Shown here piece after piece: positions 27,502-36,302 of a stretch of 64,000 nucleotides of DNA. The position numbers were made by a program, and so were the translations under genes. Below the pieces are notes generated by a model. The model searched no databases, was not told where the DNA came from, and worked only from the letters and a program-made list of their open reading frames with translations. The first letter of the stretch is position 1, and each line of letters begins with the position of its first letter. Source of the stretch: Aureimonas sp. SA4125 (lineage in GTDB: Bacteria > Pseudomonadota > Alphaproteobacteria > Rhizobiales > Rhizobiaceae); NCBI RefSeq assembly GCF_019973775.1, contig NZ_AP025032.1, forward strand, positions 4,830,501 to 4,894,500, written 5' to 3'.

Positions 27502-28209
27502 TCAGTTGCTTTCCTGTTGGGCTGTTTGCGCTGTGTCGCCCGGGCTGGGCAGGAGGGTCATCTTCACGCGACCGCCGAAGCTGAGCATCTTGCCGCCCTC
27601 CTTCACATCGAGATTTCCGGACTCGATCGTCTGGTTCGGCGTGGTGATGCTCACGGGACCGGCACCGACCATGCTGCCGCTGGCCATGTCGATCTGAGCG
27701 TCGCTGAGACTGATCGACATGCCGCTGCTGGTCTTGACCTGGACGTCCTCATAGAGCCGCAACTGCTGGGATTTCGGGTCGTAATGTCCCCGTGTCGCCG
27801 TGACGTCGGCGGTGGCGTTGTCGGAGATGGTGATATTGGCCTTCACTTTTTCGAGGTCGATGCCGCTGCCGTCCAGCGCCTGGATGGCGCGCTCGGCGAC
27901 CATCGAATAGGGCCGCTGGTTCTTGTCATATCCGGACATGCGCGGGTCTTCCATCACGATGCGCCCATCCTCGAGGCCGGCGGAGGAAACCGAGACGTCG
28001 TCCGGCAGCGCCCGCGCCAGCCAGGTCACGGCAATGCCGCCGACGACAATCACCGCTGCCAGCGCCGGCAGGCCGATTTTCAAAAGGGAAACCAGACGCG
28101 AATGCCGACGTGCCCGGGCGAACTCCTTCTCGGAGCGGCGGTTGTCGGTCAGACTGCCGAGCGCGCCCGTGCGCATCGCCCGATCCATGTGTCCTGTCGT
28201 CTCGGTCAA
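27502..28209 (-). CDS. lptC: LPS export protein LptC
   Basis: LptC is the membrane-anchored receptor that takes LPS from LptBFG and hands it to LptA. The 235-residue product has one transmembrane helix at about residues 46-65 (IGLPALAAVIVVGGIAV) and a periplasmic domain with LptA-like repeats (EDVQVKTSSGMSISL, and FGGRVKMTL). The start given is TTG behind AAGG; an ATG seven codons later (28188) is also possible. A tandem 20-bp duplication begins nine bases upstream of the start. Confidence 0.9.
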   Translation of the reverse strand: MTETTGHMDRAMRTGALGSLTDNRRSEKEFARARRHSRLVSLLKIGLPALAAVIVVGGIAVTWLARALPDDVSVSSAGLEDGRIVMEDPRMSGYDKNQRPYSMVAERAIQALDGSGIDLEKVKANITISDNATADVTATRGHYDPKSQQLRLYEDVQVKTSSGMSISLSDAQIDMASGSMVGAGPVSITTPNQTIESGNLDVKEGGKMLSFGGRVKMTLLPSPGDTAQTAQQESN

Positions 28210-28217
28210 ACCTTGGT

Positions 28218-28257
28218 CCTGAACTCATCGGCCTGAGCCTGAACTCGTTGGCCTGAG
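28218..28257. repeat. Tandem 20-bp duplication just upstream of lptC
   Basis: Two adjacent 20-bp copies differ at two positions; each reads CCTGAACTC, three variable bases, then GGCCTGAG. They lie 9-48 bases before the lptC start, inside its probable leader or promoter. The rest of the 310-bp gap to sppA contains the sppA control region described below. Confidence 0.75.
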
Positions 28258-28437
28258 GGTGTACAACGTGATCAGCGCGGCTGCGAAGCCGGAACCCTAG
28301 ACCATTTGCGGCATGCGGCTGATGGACCTGGCGAATGCCCACCCTCTAGCCCGCGAAGCCGCCCGTCCAACTTGTTGCCTATCTGTCCAATATGGGGAAA
28401 TTTCGGCGTGGAAAAAGGTGTGCAGTGGGGCGGCCGA

Positions 28438-28459
28438 TGCTCAACTTGTGCTCAACTTG
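28438..28459. repeat. Perfect 11-bp tandem repeat upstream of sppA
   Basis: TGCTCAACTTG occurs twice in a row without mismatch, one helical turn apart; a related CAACTTG is found near 28369. The second copy runs into the likely -35 element of sppA, so an operator is plausible. Confidence 0.7.
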
Positions 28460-28485
28460 GCAAGACCACGCAGAGAGTCTATCGC
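28457..28485 (+). promoter_or_regulatory. Candidate promoter of sppA
   Basis: TTGGCA at 28457-28462, a 17-bp spacer and TATCGC at 28480-28485 would give a start about 28 bases before the sppA GTG codon. The -10 is only a partial match to TATAAT. Confidence 0.4.
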
Positions 28486-28519
28486 TCGATGGTTAGGAAA
28501 TCATAACGGTGGATCTGAA

Positions 28520-29482
28520 GTGGGCAATGCACAGGACCTGATCGACCGTCGGCGCCTGCGCCGCAAGCTGGGCTTCTGGCGCGGCATGGCGATTCTCCTC
28601 GTCGGCCTCGTGGTGATCGGCCTGCCCCTGGCGCTCTGGTCGGCGCAGGGGAAGGGCACGCGCGGCGACAGCATCGCCATGGTCCGCGTCGAGGGCCTGA
28701 TCACCGAGGACGAGAAGCTGCTCGACCTTCTCGCCGACCTGAAGGACGACGCCTCGGTCAAGGCGGTGATCCTTCAGATCGACAGTGCCGGCGGCACCAC
28801 CGTCGGCGGCGAGACGCTTTACAAGGCTGCCCGGTCCATTGCCGAGGTGAAGCCGCTGGCGGCCGATGTCGGAACGCTGGCCGCCTCCGCTGCCTATATG
28901 CTCGCCATCGCCTCCGACCATATCGTCGCCCACGAAACCTCGATCATCGGCTCGATCGGCGTGATCTTCCAGTATGTCGATGCCTCGGTGCTGCTCGACA
29001 CTGTCGGCGTCACGGTAAACGCGATCAAGTCCTCGCCGATGAAGGCCGAGCCTTCGCCCTTCAATCCGGCACCGCAGGAAGCCAAGGACATGATCGGCCG
29101 GCTGGTGATGGACACCTACGAGTGGTTCGTCGCCCTCGTTGATGCGCGCCGTCCCTTCGACGCCGCCGAGGCAAGGCGGCTTGCCGACGGCTCGGTGTTT
29201 AGCGGCCGGCAGGCCCTGGCCAATCGCCTCGTCGACGGTCTTGGCGGCGAGCCGGAGGTGCGCCGTTGGCTCGAGGAGACGCGCCGGATCGAGAAGGGCC
29301 TGCCGATCATCGAGCGCAAGCCCGAGGAGGACGGGGGACTCGGCTGGTCGATCTTTGCCGACGCGAGGGCTTTCGCCTTTGCCAGCCTCGGGCTCGATCC
29401 CCGCGCCGAAACGCTTCCCGAAGCGCTCTTCGGCGCCGGCGGCCGGGGAGGCGGCCTGGTGTCGCTCTGGCAGCCGCGCTAG
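28520..29482 (+). CDS. sppA: Signal peptide peptidase SppA (short, S49 family)
   Basis: SppA degrades leftover signal peptides at the inner membrane. The 320-residue short form has one transmembrane helix at about residues 17-38, the nucleophile Ser in GTLAASAAYMLAIA, and the general-base Lys in AIKSSPMKAEP, the Ser/Lys dyad of family S49. The start is GTG preceded by GGTGGA; a longer frame from 28313 runs through the repeats and promoter and is not credible. It is oriented opposite to lptC and probably monocistronic or followed by ihfB. Confidence 0.93.
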   Translation: MGNAQDLIDRRRLRRKLGFWRGMAILLVGLVVIGLPLALWSAQGKGTRGDSIAMVRVEGLITEDEKLLDLLADLKDDASVKAVILQIDSAGGTTVGGETLYKAARSIAEVKPLAADVGTLAASAAYMLAIASDHIVAHETSIIGSIGVIFQYVDASVLLDTVGVTVNAIKSSPMKAEPSPFNPAPQEAKDMIGRLVMDTYEWFVALVDARRPFDAAEARRLADGSVFSGRQALANRLVDGLGGEPEVRRWLEETRRIEKGLPIIERKPEEDGGLGWSIFADARAFAFASLGLDPRAETLPEALFGAGGRGGGLVSLWQPR

Positions 29483-29695
29483 AAGCAGACAGGCGAAGGG
29501 GTGTGCCGCCGGACGATGATCGGATGCCCGGCGTAGTATATTGATCTCTCGACCGTCTTTCCCTTACAGTCGTCCGACTTGACAGTTTTCTGCCTGGCCA
29601 GTCTTCCGACAGCCGTCGCCTCGATGCCTTGGCCGAAGGCTCGAGCCTTTTTTGCCACCGCGACGACAGCCCAGACCCGAACGGAGCTCATTGCC

Positions 29696-29980
29696 GTGAT
29701 TAAATCCGAACTCGTGCAGATCATCGCGAGCCGCAATCCGCATCTCTACCAGCGCGACGTCGAGACCATCGTCAACGCCATCTTCGACGAGATCACCGAT
29801 GCGCTTTGCGACAGCAACCGCGTCGAACTGCGTGGCTTCGGCGCCTTTTCCGTGAAGAACCGTCCGCCGCGCGCCGGCCGCAATCCGCGCACCGGCGAGT
29901 CGGTCGACGTCGAGGAGAAGTGGGTACCCTTCTTCAAGGCGGGCAAGGAATTGCGCGAGCGTCTGAACGACGCGGGCTGA
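29696..29980 (+). CDS. ihfB: Integration host factor subunit beta
   Basis: IHF-beta bends DNA as a heterodimer with IHF-alpha. The start used is GTG (read [10 protein letters not shown]), preceded by GGAG; this gives 94 residues and matches the family N-terminus [10 protein letters not shown]. Features include [18 protein letters not shown], the DNA-binding arm region [23 protein letters not shown] and the C-terminal [15 protein letters not shown]. The longer frame starting 117 bases upstream has no family resemblance. It may be expressed with the LapA-domain gene 218 bp downstream. Confidence 0.96.
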   Translation: MIKSELVQIIASRNPHLYQRDVETIVNAIFDEITDALCDSNRVELRGFGAFSVKNRPPRAGRNPRTGESVDVEEKWVPFFKAGKELRERLNDAG

Positions 29981-30198
29981 GCGGGAGCGCAGCGGCTGGT
30001 TCCTCACGAGACCCGGCCTTCTCCCTCGGCTCCGCCCGAAGCATCGCATCATTCGATCCGGCTCGGGCTGGCATTTCGGGCCGGTCGCGCTGCCGATGAT
30101 GCGCGATGCGATTGACCCCGGGCGCGGCGCTGCCATATCGAAGACGTGATGGATGAAGGATCGGGGTCACCCGGTCGAACTTAGCCAAGGGCCCGACG

Positions 30199-30564
30199 AT
30201 GATCTCCAGAATCCTGTCCTTCGTGATCCTCGTGCCGCTGGCCATCCTTCTCGTGGTGTTCTGCGTCGCCAACCGGGCGCCCGTCAGCGTCTCGCTCGAT
30301 CCCTTCGGCACGATGCCGCAGTTCACCTTTGCGCTGCCCTTGTTCATCGTTCTCATGGGCGCTCTCATCACCGGCGTGATCCTCGGCGGCATCGGTACGT
30401 GGCTCACGCAGTCGCACTACCGCCGCAAGGCCTGGAAGCGCCGCAACGAGGTGGAGCGGCTGCGGCGCGAGGCCGACGAGGCCAAGGCCAACCTGCGCCT
30501 CTTGCGCGAGGAAAAGGCGGCGACGCCGGCCTCGACCGCGCTCGCGGCGCCGCGCGCGGCCTGA
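30199..30564 (+). CDS. LapA-domain (DUF1049) membrane protein
   Basis: The 121-residue product has two transmembrane helices at about residues 5-25 and 43-66 separated by a short loop containing NRAPVSVSLDPFG, the DUF1049/LapA signature, then a charged, Lys/Arg/Glu-rich tail likely to be a coiled coil facing the cytoplasm. In E. coli LapA acts with LapB in regulating LpxC and LPS amount; no LapB-like TPR protein is next to it here. It follows ihfB as in many relatives. Confidence 0.88.
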   Translation: MISRILSFVILVPLAILLVVFCVANRAPVSVSLDPFGTMPQFTFALPLFIVLMGALITGVILGGIGTWLTQSHYRRKAWKRRNEVERLRREADEAKANLRLLREEKAATPASTALAAPRAA

Positions 30565-30590
30565 GAGCTTCAAGGCGGAACGCCGACGCT

Positions 30591-30645
30591 GCTTCTTCTC
30601 CCCTCTGGTGAGAAGGTGCGGCAGCGGGATGAGTGGCAGCCGTCT
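30591..30645. repeat. Probable remnant of a rhizobial intergenic repeat
   Basis: CTTCTCCCC...GAGAAGGTG followed by a purine-rich GGGATGAG resembles one arm of an intergenic element common in Hyphomicrobiales. It sits in the 213-bp gap between convergent genes. Only a partial copy is recognised, from memory. Confidence 0.3.
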
Positions 30646-30777
30646 CCATCTAGAGACGCCAAGCGCCGTATCATCGACCCTTGGAACCGTCAGGCCGCTC
30701 GCGGGCCTGCCGGCCAGCTCTCCCCGGAGGAGCGAGGAAGGGGCGTCGCCGCCGCGTTGACTCCGGGCGACCTGCCC

Positions 30778-31254
30778 TCAGACGGCCTCTGTCGTCCCCG
30801 CAGCCGCTGCCGCGCCCCCCGAAAGATGGGCGGCGAAATTGTCGAAGAACTGGCCGGCGAGCTTCTTCGTCGTGGATTCGATCAGGCGGCCGCCGAGCTG
30901 GGCGATCTTGCCGCCGACCTGCGCGTCGACCTTGTAGGTGAGGATCGTTTCGGACCCGTCCTCGGCCAGATGAACGTCGGCGCCGCCCTTGGCAAAGCCA
31001 GCAATGCCGCCCTTGCCCTCGCCGACGATCGAATAGCTCTCCGGCGCATTGACGTTTTCGAGCCGCACCTCGCCATTGAATTTCGCCTTGACCGGGCCGA
31101 CCTTGGCGACGACGGTTGCCGCCATGCTGTTGTCGCCGGTCATTTCGAGGGCTTCGCAGCCGGGGATGCACGCCTTGAGAACGGCCGGGTCGTTCAGTGC
31201 TTCCCACACCGCCTGCCGTGGCGCCGGCAGCCTGTATTCGCCTCTGAGATCCAT
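30778..31254 (-). CDS. CoxG / SRPBCC carbon-monoxide dehydrogenase subunit G family protein
   Basis: The 158-residue START-like (SRPBCC) protein matches the CoxG family: MDLRGEYRLPAPRQAVWEAL, DPAVLKACIPGCE, and a Gly/Lys-rich middle. The start codon ATG was chosen at the family N-terminus; 58 extra codons upstream lie in GC-rich non-family sequence. CoxG anchors or matures molybdenum hydroxylases, but no coxL/M/S genes are in this window, so this is a stand-alone member with unknown partner. It faces the LapA gene and diverges from the methyltransferase gene. Confidence 0.9.
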   Translation of the reverse strand: MDLRGEYRLPAPRQAVWEALNDPAVLKACIPGCEALEMTGDNSMAATVVAKVGPVKAKFNGEVRLENVNAPESYSIVGEGKGGIAGFAKGGADVHLAEDGSETILTYKVDAQVGGKIAQLGGRLIESTTKKLAGQFFDNFAAHLSGGAAAAAGTTEAV

Positions 31255-31396
31255 CTGTGTCCTCCCGATATCGCGGGGGCCGAAGCAGATCCGGCCTTGC
31301 CCGAAGCCACCTTGAGGATTTTGCCGGTTTTGCCAAGCGCAAACCAAACGGCTAGAGAGCGGAAATGACCATGAGCATCGGCAAGGAACCAACCCG

Positions 31397-32425
31397 TTGA
31401 GCGGATCGCGGCGTCCCCGCAAGGACACCTCGCCAAGACCTCAGACAGGTCCGGCGGACATCTCCCATTCCTCGACCGAGGTACCCGTCTCCGGTGCCCG
31501 CCCGGCGCCGCCGAGGCGCGAGGGTGCGCGGCCGGCGGAGCGCCTGCCGGTGATCCTGACGGTCGAGCCCGACGCCGACTATGCGCTTCTCGATTCGGGC
31601 GCGGGGGAAAAGCTCGAGCGCTACGGCCCGCTGACGGTGCGCCGCCCGGAAAATCAGGCGATCTGGAGCAAGCGCCTGCCCGATGCCGCCTGGGAGGCGG
31701 CCGACGCGATCTTCACCGGCGACACCGACGAGGAGGGTCTTGGCCGCTGGCGCTTTCCGAAAGTGCCGCTCGGCGAGACCTGGCCGCTGCAGCACAGGGG
31801 CCTGTCCTATCTCGGCCGCTTCACCTCCTACCGCCATACCGGCGTCTTCCCCGAACAGGCGGGACACTGGGCTTTCGTCACCGATGCCATTTCGGCTGCG
31901 AAACGACCCGTCCGGGTCCTGAATCTCTTCGGCTATACCGGCCTCGCCTCGCTGCTGGCCGCCCGCGCCGGCGCCGAGGTGACGCATGTCGACGCCTCGA
32001 AGAAGGCGATCCTCTGGGCGAGAGAGAACCAGGAACTGGCCGGCCTCAACGAGGCGCCGATCCGCTGGATCTGCGAGGACGCGGTGCGCTATGCCGAGCG
32101 CGAGGTGAAGCGCGGCAGCCGCTACGATATCGTGCTGCTCGATCCGCCGCGCTTTGGCCGGGGACCGAAAGGCGAGGTCTGGCAACTCCTCGACGATCTG
32201 CCCTATCTCCTCGACCTCTGCCGCGACCTCCTGTCCGAAAGGCCGCTGGCGCTCATCCTCACCGCCTATTCCATCCGCTCCTCCTTCTATTCGCTGCAGG
32301 CGCTGATGACCGAGACGCTGCGCGGCAGGGGCGGCACGGTGGAATCGGGCGAACTCGTCATCCGCGAGGCCGGCGCGGAAGCCCGCTGCCTCTCCACCTC
32401 GCTCTTCTCGCGCTGGATTCCCTGA
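31397..32425 (+). CDS. Class I SAM-dependent RNA methyltransferase (RlmI/YccW-like)
   Basis: The 342-residue enzyme has an RNA-binding linker and a Rossmann methyltransferase domain: LNLFGYTGLASLLAARAGAEVTHVDASKKAI binds SAM, and the catalytic motif LLDPPRFGRGPKGE resembles the D-PPxF of m5C/23S rRNA enzymes, placing it near RlmI. The first about 45 residues are low-complexity and Pro-rich. The start is a TTG preceded by AAGGAA; a later start remains possible. The next gene begins one base after its stop, and lspA overlaps that, so three genes form an operon. Confidence 0.85.
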   Translation: MSGSRRPRKDTSPRPQTGPADISHSSTEVPVSGARPAPPRREGARPAERLPVILTVEPDADYALLDSGAGEKLERYGPLTVRRPENQAIWSKRLPDAAWEAADAIFTGDTDEEGLGRWRFPKVPLGETWPLQHRGLSYLGRFTSYRHTGVFPEQAGHWAFVTDAISAAKRPVRVLNLFGYTGLASLLAARAGAEVTHVDASKKAILWARENQELAGLNEAPIRWICEDAVRYAEREVKRGSRYDIVLLDPPRFGRGPKGEVWQLLDDLPYLLDLCRDLLSERPLALILTAYSIRSSFYSLQALMTETLRGRGGTVESGELVIREAGAEARCLSTSLFSRWIP

Positions 32426-32426
32426 C

Positions 32427-33299
32427 ATGGCCGACGATTTCGACGACAACAGCCCGCGGCCGGCGAAGCGCCCGGATCTGGCCGCGCCCGGAAGGGTCAA
32501 GGACCTTTCCAGCGTCTCCAACCCGATCATCAAGGACATCCGCGCGCTCGGCCTGAAGAAGCACCGCGAGGAGACGGGCCTCTTCATCGCCGAAGGGCTG
32601 AAGCTCGTCATCGACGCGCTCGACGCCGGCTGGGCGATCGAGACGCTGGTGGTGGCCAAATCCCAGCTGCACAATCCGCTGCTGACCCAGACCGCCGCCC
32701 GCACCGTCGCGCTCGGCGCCGACGTCGTCGAAGCCTCCGAAAAGGTGCTCGGCGTCATTACCCGGCGCGACAATCCGCAAAGCGCCATCGGCGTCTTCCG
32801 GCAGAAGACGGTGACGCTCGACAAGCTCGACCTCGGCAAGGACGGCGTGATCGTCGCCCTCGACCGCGTCCGCGACCCCGGCAATCTCGGCACCATCCTG
32901 CGCACCGCCGATGCCGTCGGCGCCAAGGGCGTCGTCCTCGTCGGGGACTGCGTCGATCCCTTCTCGCTGGAGACCGTGCGCGCCACCATGGGCTCGATCT
33001 TCGCCGTGCCGATCGTGCGTGCCAGCGAGGGCCAATTGCTCGGCTGGCGCACAAAATTCCGCGGCCTCGTCGCCGGCACGCACATGGCCGGCACGACCGA
33101 CTACCGCACGCCGGACTATGCGGGAAAGCCGACCTTGCTCCTGATGGGCAACGAGCAGGCCGGCCTGTCCGAGCCGCTCGCCAAGGCCTGCGACGTTCTC
33201 CTGCGCATTCCCCAGGCCGGCCGCGCCGACAGCCTGAACCTTGCCATCGCCACCGGCGTGATGCTGTTCGAGGTCCGGCGCAAGGCACTGACGCTGTGA
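32427..33299 (+). CDS. TrmH-family RNA 2'-O-methyltransferase (SpoU)
   Basis: The 290-residue protein has the SPOUT knot with the three family motifs: ALDRVRDPGNLGTILRTADAVG, LLMGNEQAGLS and RIPQAGRADSLNLAIATGVMLFE. An N-terminal substrate-binding domain (RALGLKKHREETGLFIAEG) resembles RlmB-like rRNA enzymes. The exact target nucleotide is not determinable. It begins one base after the RlmI-like gene and overlaps the lspA start by four bases (GTGA). Confidence 0.92.
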   Translation: MADDFDDNSPRPAKRPDLAAPGRVKDLSSVSNPIIKDIRALGLKKHREETGLFIAEGLKLVIDALDAGWAIETLVVAKSQLHNPLLTQTAARTVALGADVVEASEKVLGVITRRDNPQSAIGVFRQKTVTLDKLDLGKDGVIVALDRVRDPGNLGTILRTADAVGAKGVVLVGDCVDPFSLETVRATMGSIFAVPIVRASEGQLLGWRTKFRGLVAGTHMAGTTDYRTPDYAGKPTLLLMGNEQAGLSEPLAKACDVLLRIPQAGRADSLNLAIATGVMLFEVRRKALTL

Positions 33300-33802
33300 A
33301 CCCGAGGATCGTCGCCGCTCTGGTGATCCTCCTCACCGTCGTCGCCGACCAGGCGATCAAGGCCGTGGTCGTGGCGACCATGGAACTCGGCGGCGCGATC
33401 GAGATCCTGCCGTTCCTCGCGCTCTACCACGCGCGCAACGAGGGCATCGCCTTTTCGATGTTTGCCGGGTCTGCCGATCTCGCTCTGGCGCTGATGGCAG
33501 TGGTCGTCCTCGCCTTCGTCTTCTGGCTCTGGTGGAAGACGCCGGCCGACCGGCGGTTGACGCATTTTGCCTTCGCCATCATCGTCGGCGGCGCCATCGG
33601 CAATCTGATCGACCGTGTCCGCCTCGGCTACGTCACCGACTACGTTCTCTTTCATACCCCGGTCTGGTCGTTCGCCGTGTTCAACCTCGCCGATGCCTGC
33701 ATCTCGGTCGGTGCCGTGGTGATCGTCGCCGACGAACTCCTGCTCGGCCGACGCGAGAAAAAGGCGGTCGGCCCCGAAAATTCCGGGTCCGGGACGGACT
33801 GA
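33296..33802 (+). CDS. lspA: Lipoprotein signal peptidase (signal peptidase II)
   Basis: LspA removes signal peptides from prolipoproteins after diacylglycerol transfer. The 168-residue protein has four transmembrane helices, with catalytic aspartates Asp106 (GNLIDRV) and Asp133 (FNLADACIS), plus the N-terminal DQAIKAVV and NEGIAFS motifs. The GTG start overlaps the TGA of the upstream gene, showing translational coupling. It follows two RNA methyltransferase genes. Lnt, another step in lipoprotein maturation, is at 57 kb in this window. Confidence 0.96.
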   Translation: MNPRIVAALVILLTVVADQAIKAVVVATMELGGAIEILPFLALYHARNEGIAFSMFAGSADLALALMAVVVLAFVFWLWWKTPADRRLTHFAFAIIVGGAIGNLIDRVRLGYVTDYVLFHTPVWSFAVFNLADACISVGAVVIVADELLLGRREKKAVGPENSGSGTD

Positions 33803-33844
33803 AGGGCCGGACGTTTTCCGGCGGCGGACAGAAGGAGCGAGACC

Positions 33845-34834
33845 ATGAGCGAGACCTTCAAGGCGATCCTGATCTCGCGCGACGCCGACAAGCGGCAGCG
33901 CGTCGAGACCGTGGACATGACGCCGGACCAGCTGATGGACGGCGACGTCGACATCGCGGTCGAGGCGACGACGGTGAACTACAAGGACGGCCTGGCGATC
34001 ACCGGCAGGGGGCCCGTGGTGCGCCGCTGGCCCATGATCCCGGGCGTCGACCTTGCCGGCACGGTGCTGACGTCGACGCATGCAAGCTGGCGGGCCGGCG
34101 ACAAGGTGGTGCTGAACGGCTGGGGCGTCGGTGAGGTGCATTATGGCGCCTTTGCCGGCCGGGCCCGCGTCAGCGGCGACTGGCTCGTGCCCCTGCCGGA
34201 CGCTTTTTCGGCGAAGGACGCCATGGCCATCGGCACCGCCGGCTACACCGCGATGCTGAGCGTGATGGCGATCGAGGCGGCGGGCGTCACGCCGGCCGAC
34301 GGCCCGGTGATCGTCACGGGCGCTGCCGGCGGCGTCGGCTCGGTCGCGGTGTCCCTCCTTGCCAGCCTTGGCTGGCACGTCGTCGCCTCGACCGGACGGA
34401 CGGAGGAGACCGACTATCTGAAGCGTCTCGGCGCCGCCGAGATCATCGACCGGGCCGAACTGTCCGGTCCCGGCAAGCCGCTCGCCAGGGAGCGCTGGGC
34501 CGCAGGGGTCGACGCCGTCGGCAGCCACACGCTCGCCAATGTTCTTGCGCAGACGAAATATCACGGCGCCGTCGCCTGTTGCGGCCTCGCTCAGGGCATG
34601 GACCTGCCGGCCTCCGTCGCGCCCTTCATCCTGCGCGGCGTATCGCTGATCGGCATCGATTCGGTGATGGCGCCGAAGCCGCGCCGGCTGGGCGCCTGGC
34701 AGCGCCTGGCGACGGATCTCGATCTGGACAGGCTGCGGGCGCTCACGACCGAGATCGGATTTGACGATATCGTCGCCGCCGCGGCCCAGATCGTCGACGG
34801 CAAGGTGCGCGGCCGTCTGGTCGTCACCATGTGA
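33845..34834 (+). CDS. MDR-family oxidoreductase, AcuI/YhdH (acryloyl-CoA reductase) type
   Basis: The 329-residue NADPH-dependent medium-chain reductase has NYKDGLAITGRGPVVRRWPMIPGVDLAG, the family fingerprint of YhdH/AcuI, and the nucleotide-binding GAAGGVGSVAV. No zinc-binding cysteines are present, as expected. AcuI enzymes reduce acryloyl-CoA to propionyl-CoA; the actual substrate in this organism is inferred only from family similarity. The ribosome-binding site is GAAGGAG. It is the fourth gene in line after lspA, 42 bases away. Confidence 0.9.
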   Translation: MSETFKAILISRDADKRQRVETVDMTPDQLMDGDVDIAVEATTVNYKDGLAITGRGPVVRRWPMIPGVDLAGTVLTSTHASWRAGDKVVLNGWGVGEVHYGAFAGRARVSGDWLVPLPDAFSAKDAMAIGTAGYTAMLSVMAIEAAGVTPADGPVIVTGAAGGVGSVAVSLLASLGWHVVASTGRTEETDYLKRLGAAEIIDRAELSGPGKPLARERWAAGVDAVGSHTLANVLAQTKYHGAVACCGLAQGMDLPASVAPFILRGVSLIGIDSVMAPKPRRLGAWQRLATDLDLDRLRALTTEIGFDDIVAAAAQIVDGKVRGRLVVTM

Positions 34835-34929
34835 CGGTGTGGCAGGCTTGAAAACGCATTGCCGGCTGGCGGAGCCGTCAGCGGCCGCCACGAGGCAGGG
34901 TGCTCGTCACGAAAGCGTCGCGCAAAGAT

Positions 34930-34935
34930 TATAAT
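34930..34935 (+). promoter_or_regulatory. Perfect -10 element upstream of olsB
   Basis: A perfect TATAAT, conspicuous in GC-rich surroundings, lies 49 bases before the olsB start. No strong -35 is present at the right spacing (TCACGA at 17 bp). Confidence 0.4.
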
Positions 34936-34983
34936 TCCGGTAAGATGATGACGTGTCGCACGCGTCTGACGCGGGGAGGGTTC

Positions 34984-35904
34984 ATGAACCTATCGAGGAT
35001 GGCGGAAGAGGCACCGGTCGTCCGCGCGCCCAATCCCTTCGGTGCCGCGGTGAAGGCGTTCGTTCCCGCGCCGGTTCGCCGGATGAAGGGCCGCTTCGAC
35101 GTCAACGGGCAGGTGCTCGGCCGTCTCGGACAGCTCGAAGTGCGTCTGGCCCGCTCGCGCGACGAGGTGAAGGCGGCCCAGCAGCTGCGCTACCGCGTGT
35201 TCTACGAGGAGATGTCGGCGCAGCCGTCGCGGCTGCAGAAGCTGACGCGCCGCGACAAGGACGGGTTCGACCGCTACTGCGACCATCTCCTGGTGATCGA
35301 TCGCGCCCGCGGCGGCTCGCTCGGCAACCAGATCGTCGGCACCTACCGCCTGATGCGGCAGGAGGGCGCCGAGATGGCCGGCAGCTTCTACACCGCCCAG
35401 GAATTCGATATCGCCTCGCTGCTGGCGCGCCATCCCCGCAAGCGCTTTCTCGAGCTCGGCCGCTCCTGCGTCCTCAAGGAGTATCGCGGCAAGCGCAGCG
35501 TCGAGCTGCTCTGGCAGGGGATCTGGGCCTATGTCCAGCAGCACCGCATCGACGTCCTGTTCGGCTGCGCCTCGCTCGCCGGCACCGATCTCAAGGCCGT
35601 CGAACTGCCGTTGGCCTTCCTGAAGACGCACGCCGCCGCTCCCGCCGAATGGCAGGTGAGGGCGCAGCCGCGCAGGGGCGTCCTGCGCGGCGAGAACGTC
35701 ACCGGCGAGGCCGATCCCCGCCGCGCGCTCGCAGCCCTGCCGCCGCTCCTGAAAGGGTATCTGCGCATCGGCGGCTATATCGGCGCGGACGCGGTCGTCG
35801 ACTACCAGTTCGGCACGACGGACGTGCTCGTGGTCCTTCCGGTGAGCAACATCCACCCGCGCTACGTCGAATATTACGGCGCGGACTCGCGCTTCGTCGC
35901 CTGA
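34984..35904 (+). CDS. olsB: Ornithine-acyl-ACP N-acyltransferase (ornithine lipid synthesis)
   Basis: OlsB attaches a 3-hydroxyacyl chain from ACP to the ornithine amino group, making lyso-ornithine lipid. The 306-residue GNAT protein has the family stretch LRYRVFYEEMSAQPS, then DKDGFDRYCDHLLV and GTYRLMR, followed by ELGRSCVLKEYRGKRSVELLWQGI in the acyl-binding core. The ATG is preceded by GGGAGG; a longer frame from 34900 overlaps the promoter. The partner acyltransferase (OlsA/PlsC-like) is in this window at 52 kb, so the whole pathway is present but split. Confidence 0.93.
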   Translation: MNLSRMAEEAPVVRAPNPFGAAVKAFVPAPVRRMKGRFDVNGQVLGRLGQLEVRLARSRDEVKAAQQLRYRVFYEEMSAQPSRLQKLTRRDKDGFDRYCDHLLVIDRARGGSLGNQIVGTYRLMRQEGAEMAGSFYTAQEFDIASLLARHPRKRFLELGRSCVLKEYRGKRSVELLWQGIWAYVQQHRIDVLFGCASLAGTDLKAVELPLAFLKTHAAAPAEWQVRAQPRRGVLRGENVTGEADPRRALAALPPLLKGYLRIGGYIGADAVVDYQFGTTDVLVVLPVSNIHPRYVEYYGADSRFVA

Positions 35905-36008
35905 AAGGCGTATCCGGCGCATCGCGAGGCTTCGAGGAGGCGTTGCCGTTTCGGGACACAATAGCCCGGAACGGCATCAAGCGGGCCGCAGGAGTGTGAC
36001 TTGGCGCC

Positions 36009-36302
36009 CTACTTCCCGACGCGCACGACGCTGCGGGTGCTCGTGTCGACGATCACCGGGTGGCCATTGTAGTAAAAGTAGGCGTAGGTCGCCTCGCCCT
36101 GGAGGGGCACGAGACTGATCGACTGCGGCACGGTCTCGCCGAGTGTGGGCGCGACGGGGAGCCGGGAATCGTCGACGGGATTGTCGACGGCGAACTGATA
36201 GACGTTCACCGGCGTATCCGCGGCCGTTGCGAGGCCCGGAGCGAGGCTGGCGGCAATCAGGAGCGCCGCCGTGAAGAGGGGCCGCGACCGACGATGGTTC
36301 AT
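36009..36302 (-). CDS. DUF1236 domain secreted protein
   Basis: The 97-residue product starts with [29 protein letters not shown], a Sec signal peptide cut after ATA. The mature part has the DUF1236 core: [22 protein letters not shown], and a final SVVRVGK. Function is unknown; members in rhizobia are small periplasmic proteins. The start was moved 29 codons inward to the signal-peptide ATG. It is divergent from mutS and convergent with olsB. Confidence 0.85.
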   Translation of the reverse strand: MNHRRSRPLFTAALLIAASLAPGLATAADTPVNVYQFAVDNPVDDSRLPVAPTLGETVPQSISLVPLQGEATYAYFYYNGHPVIVDTSTRSVVRVGK

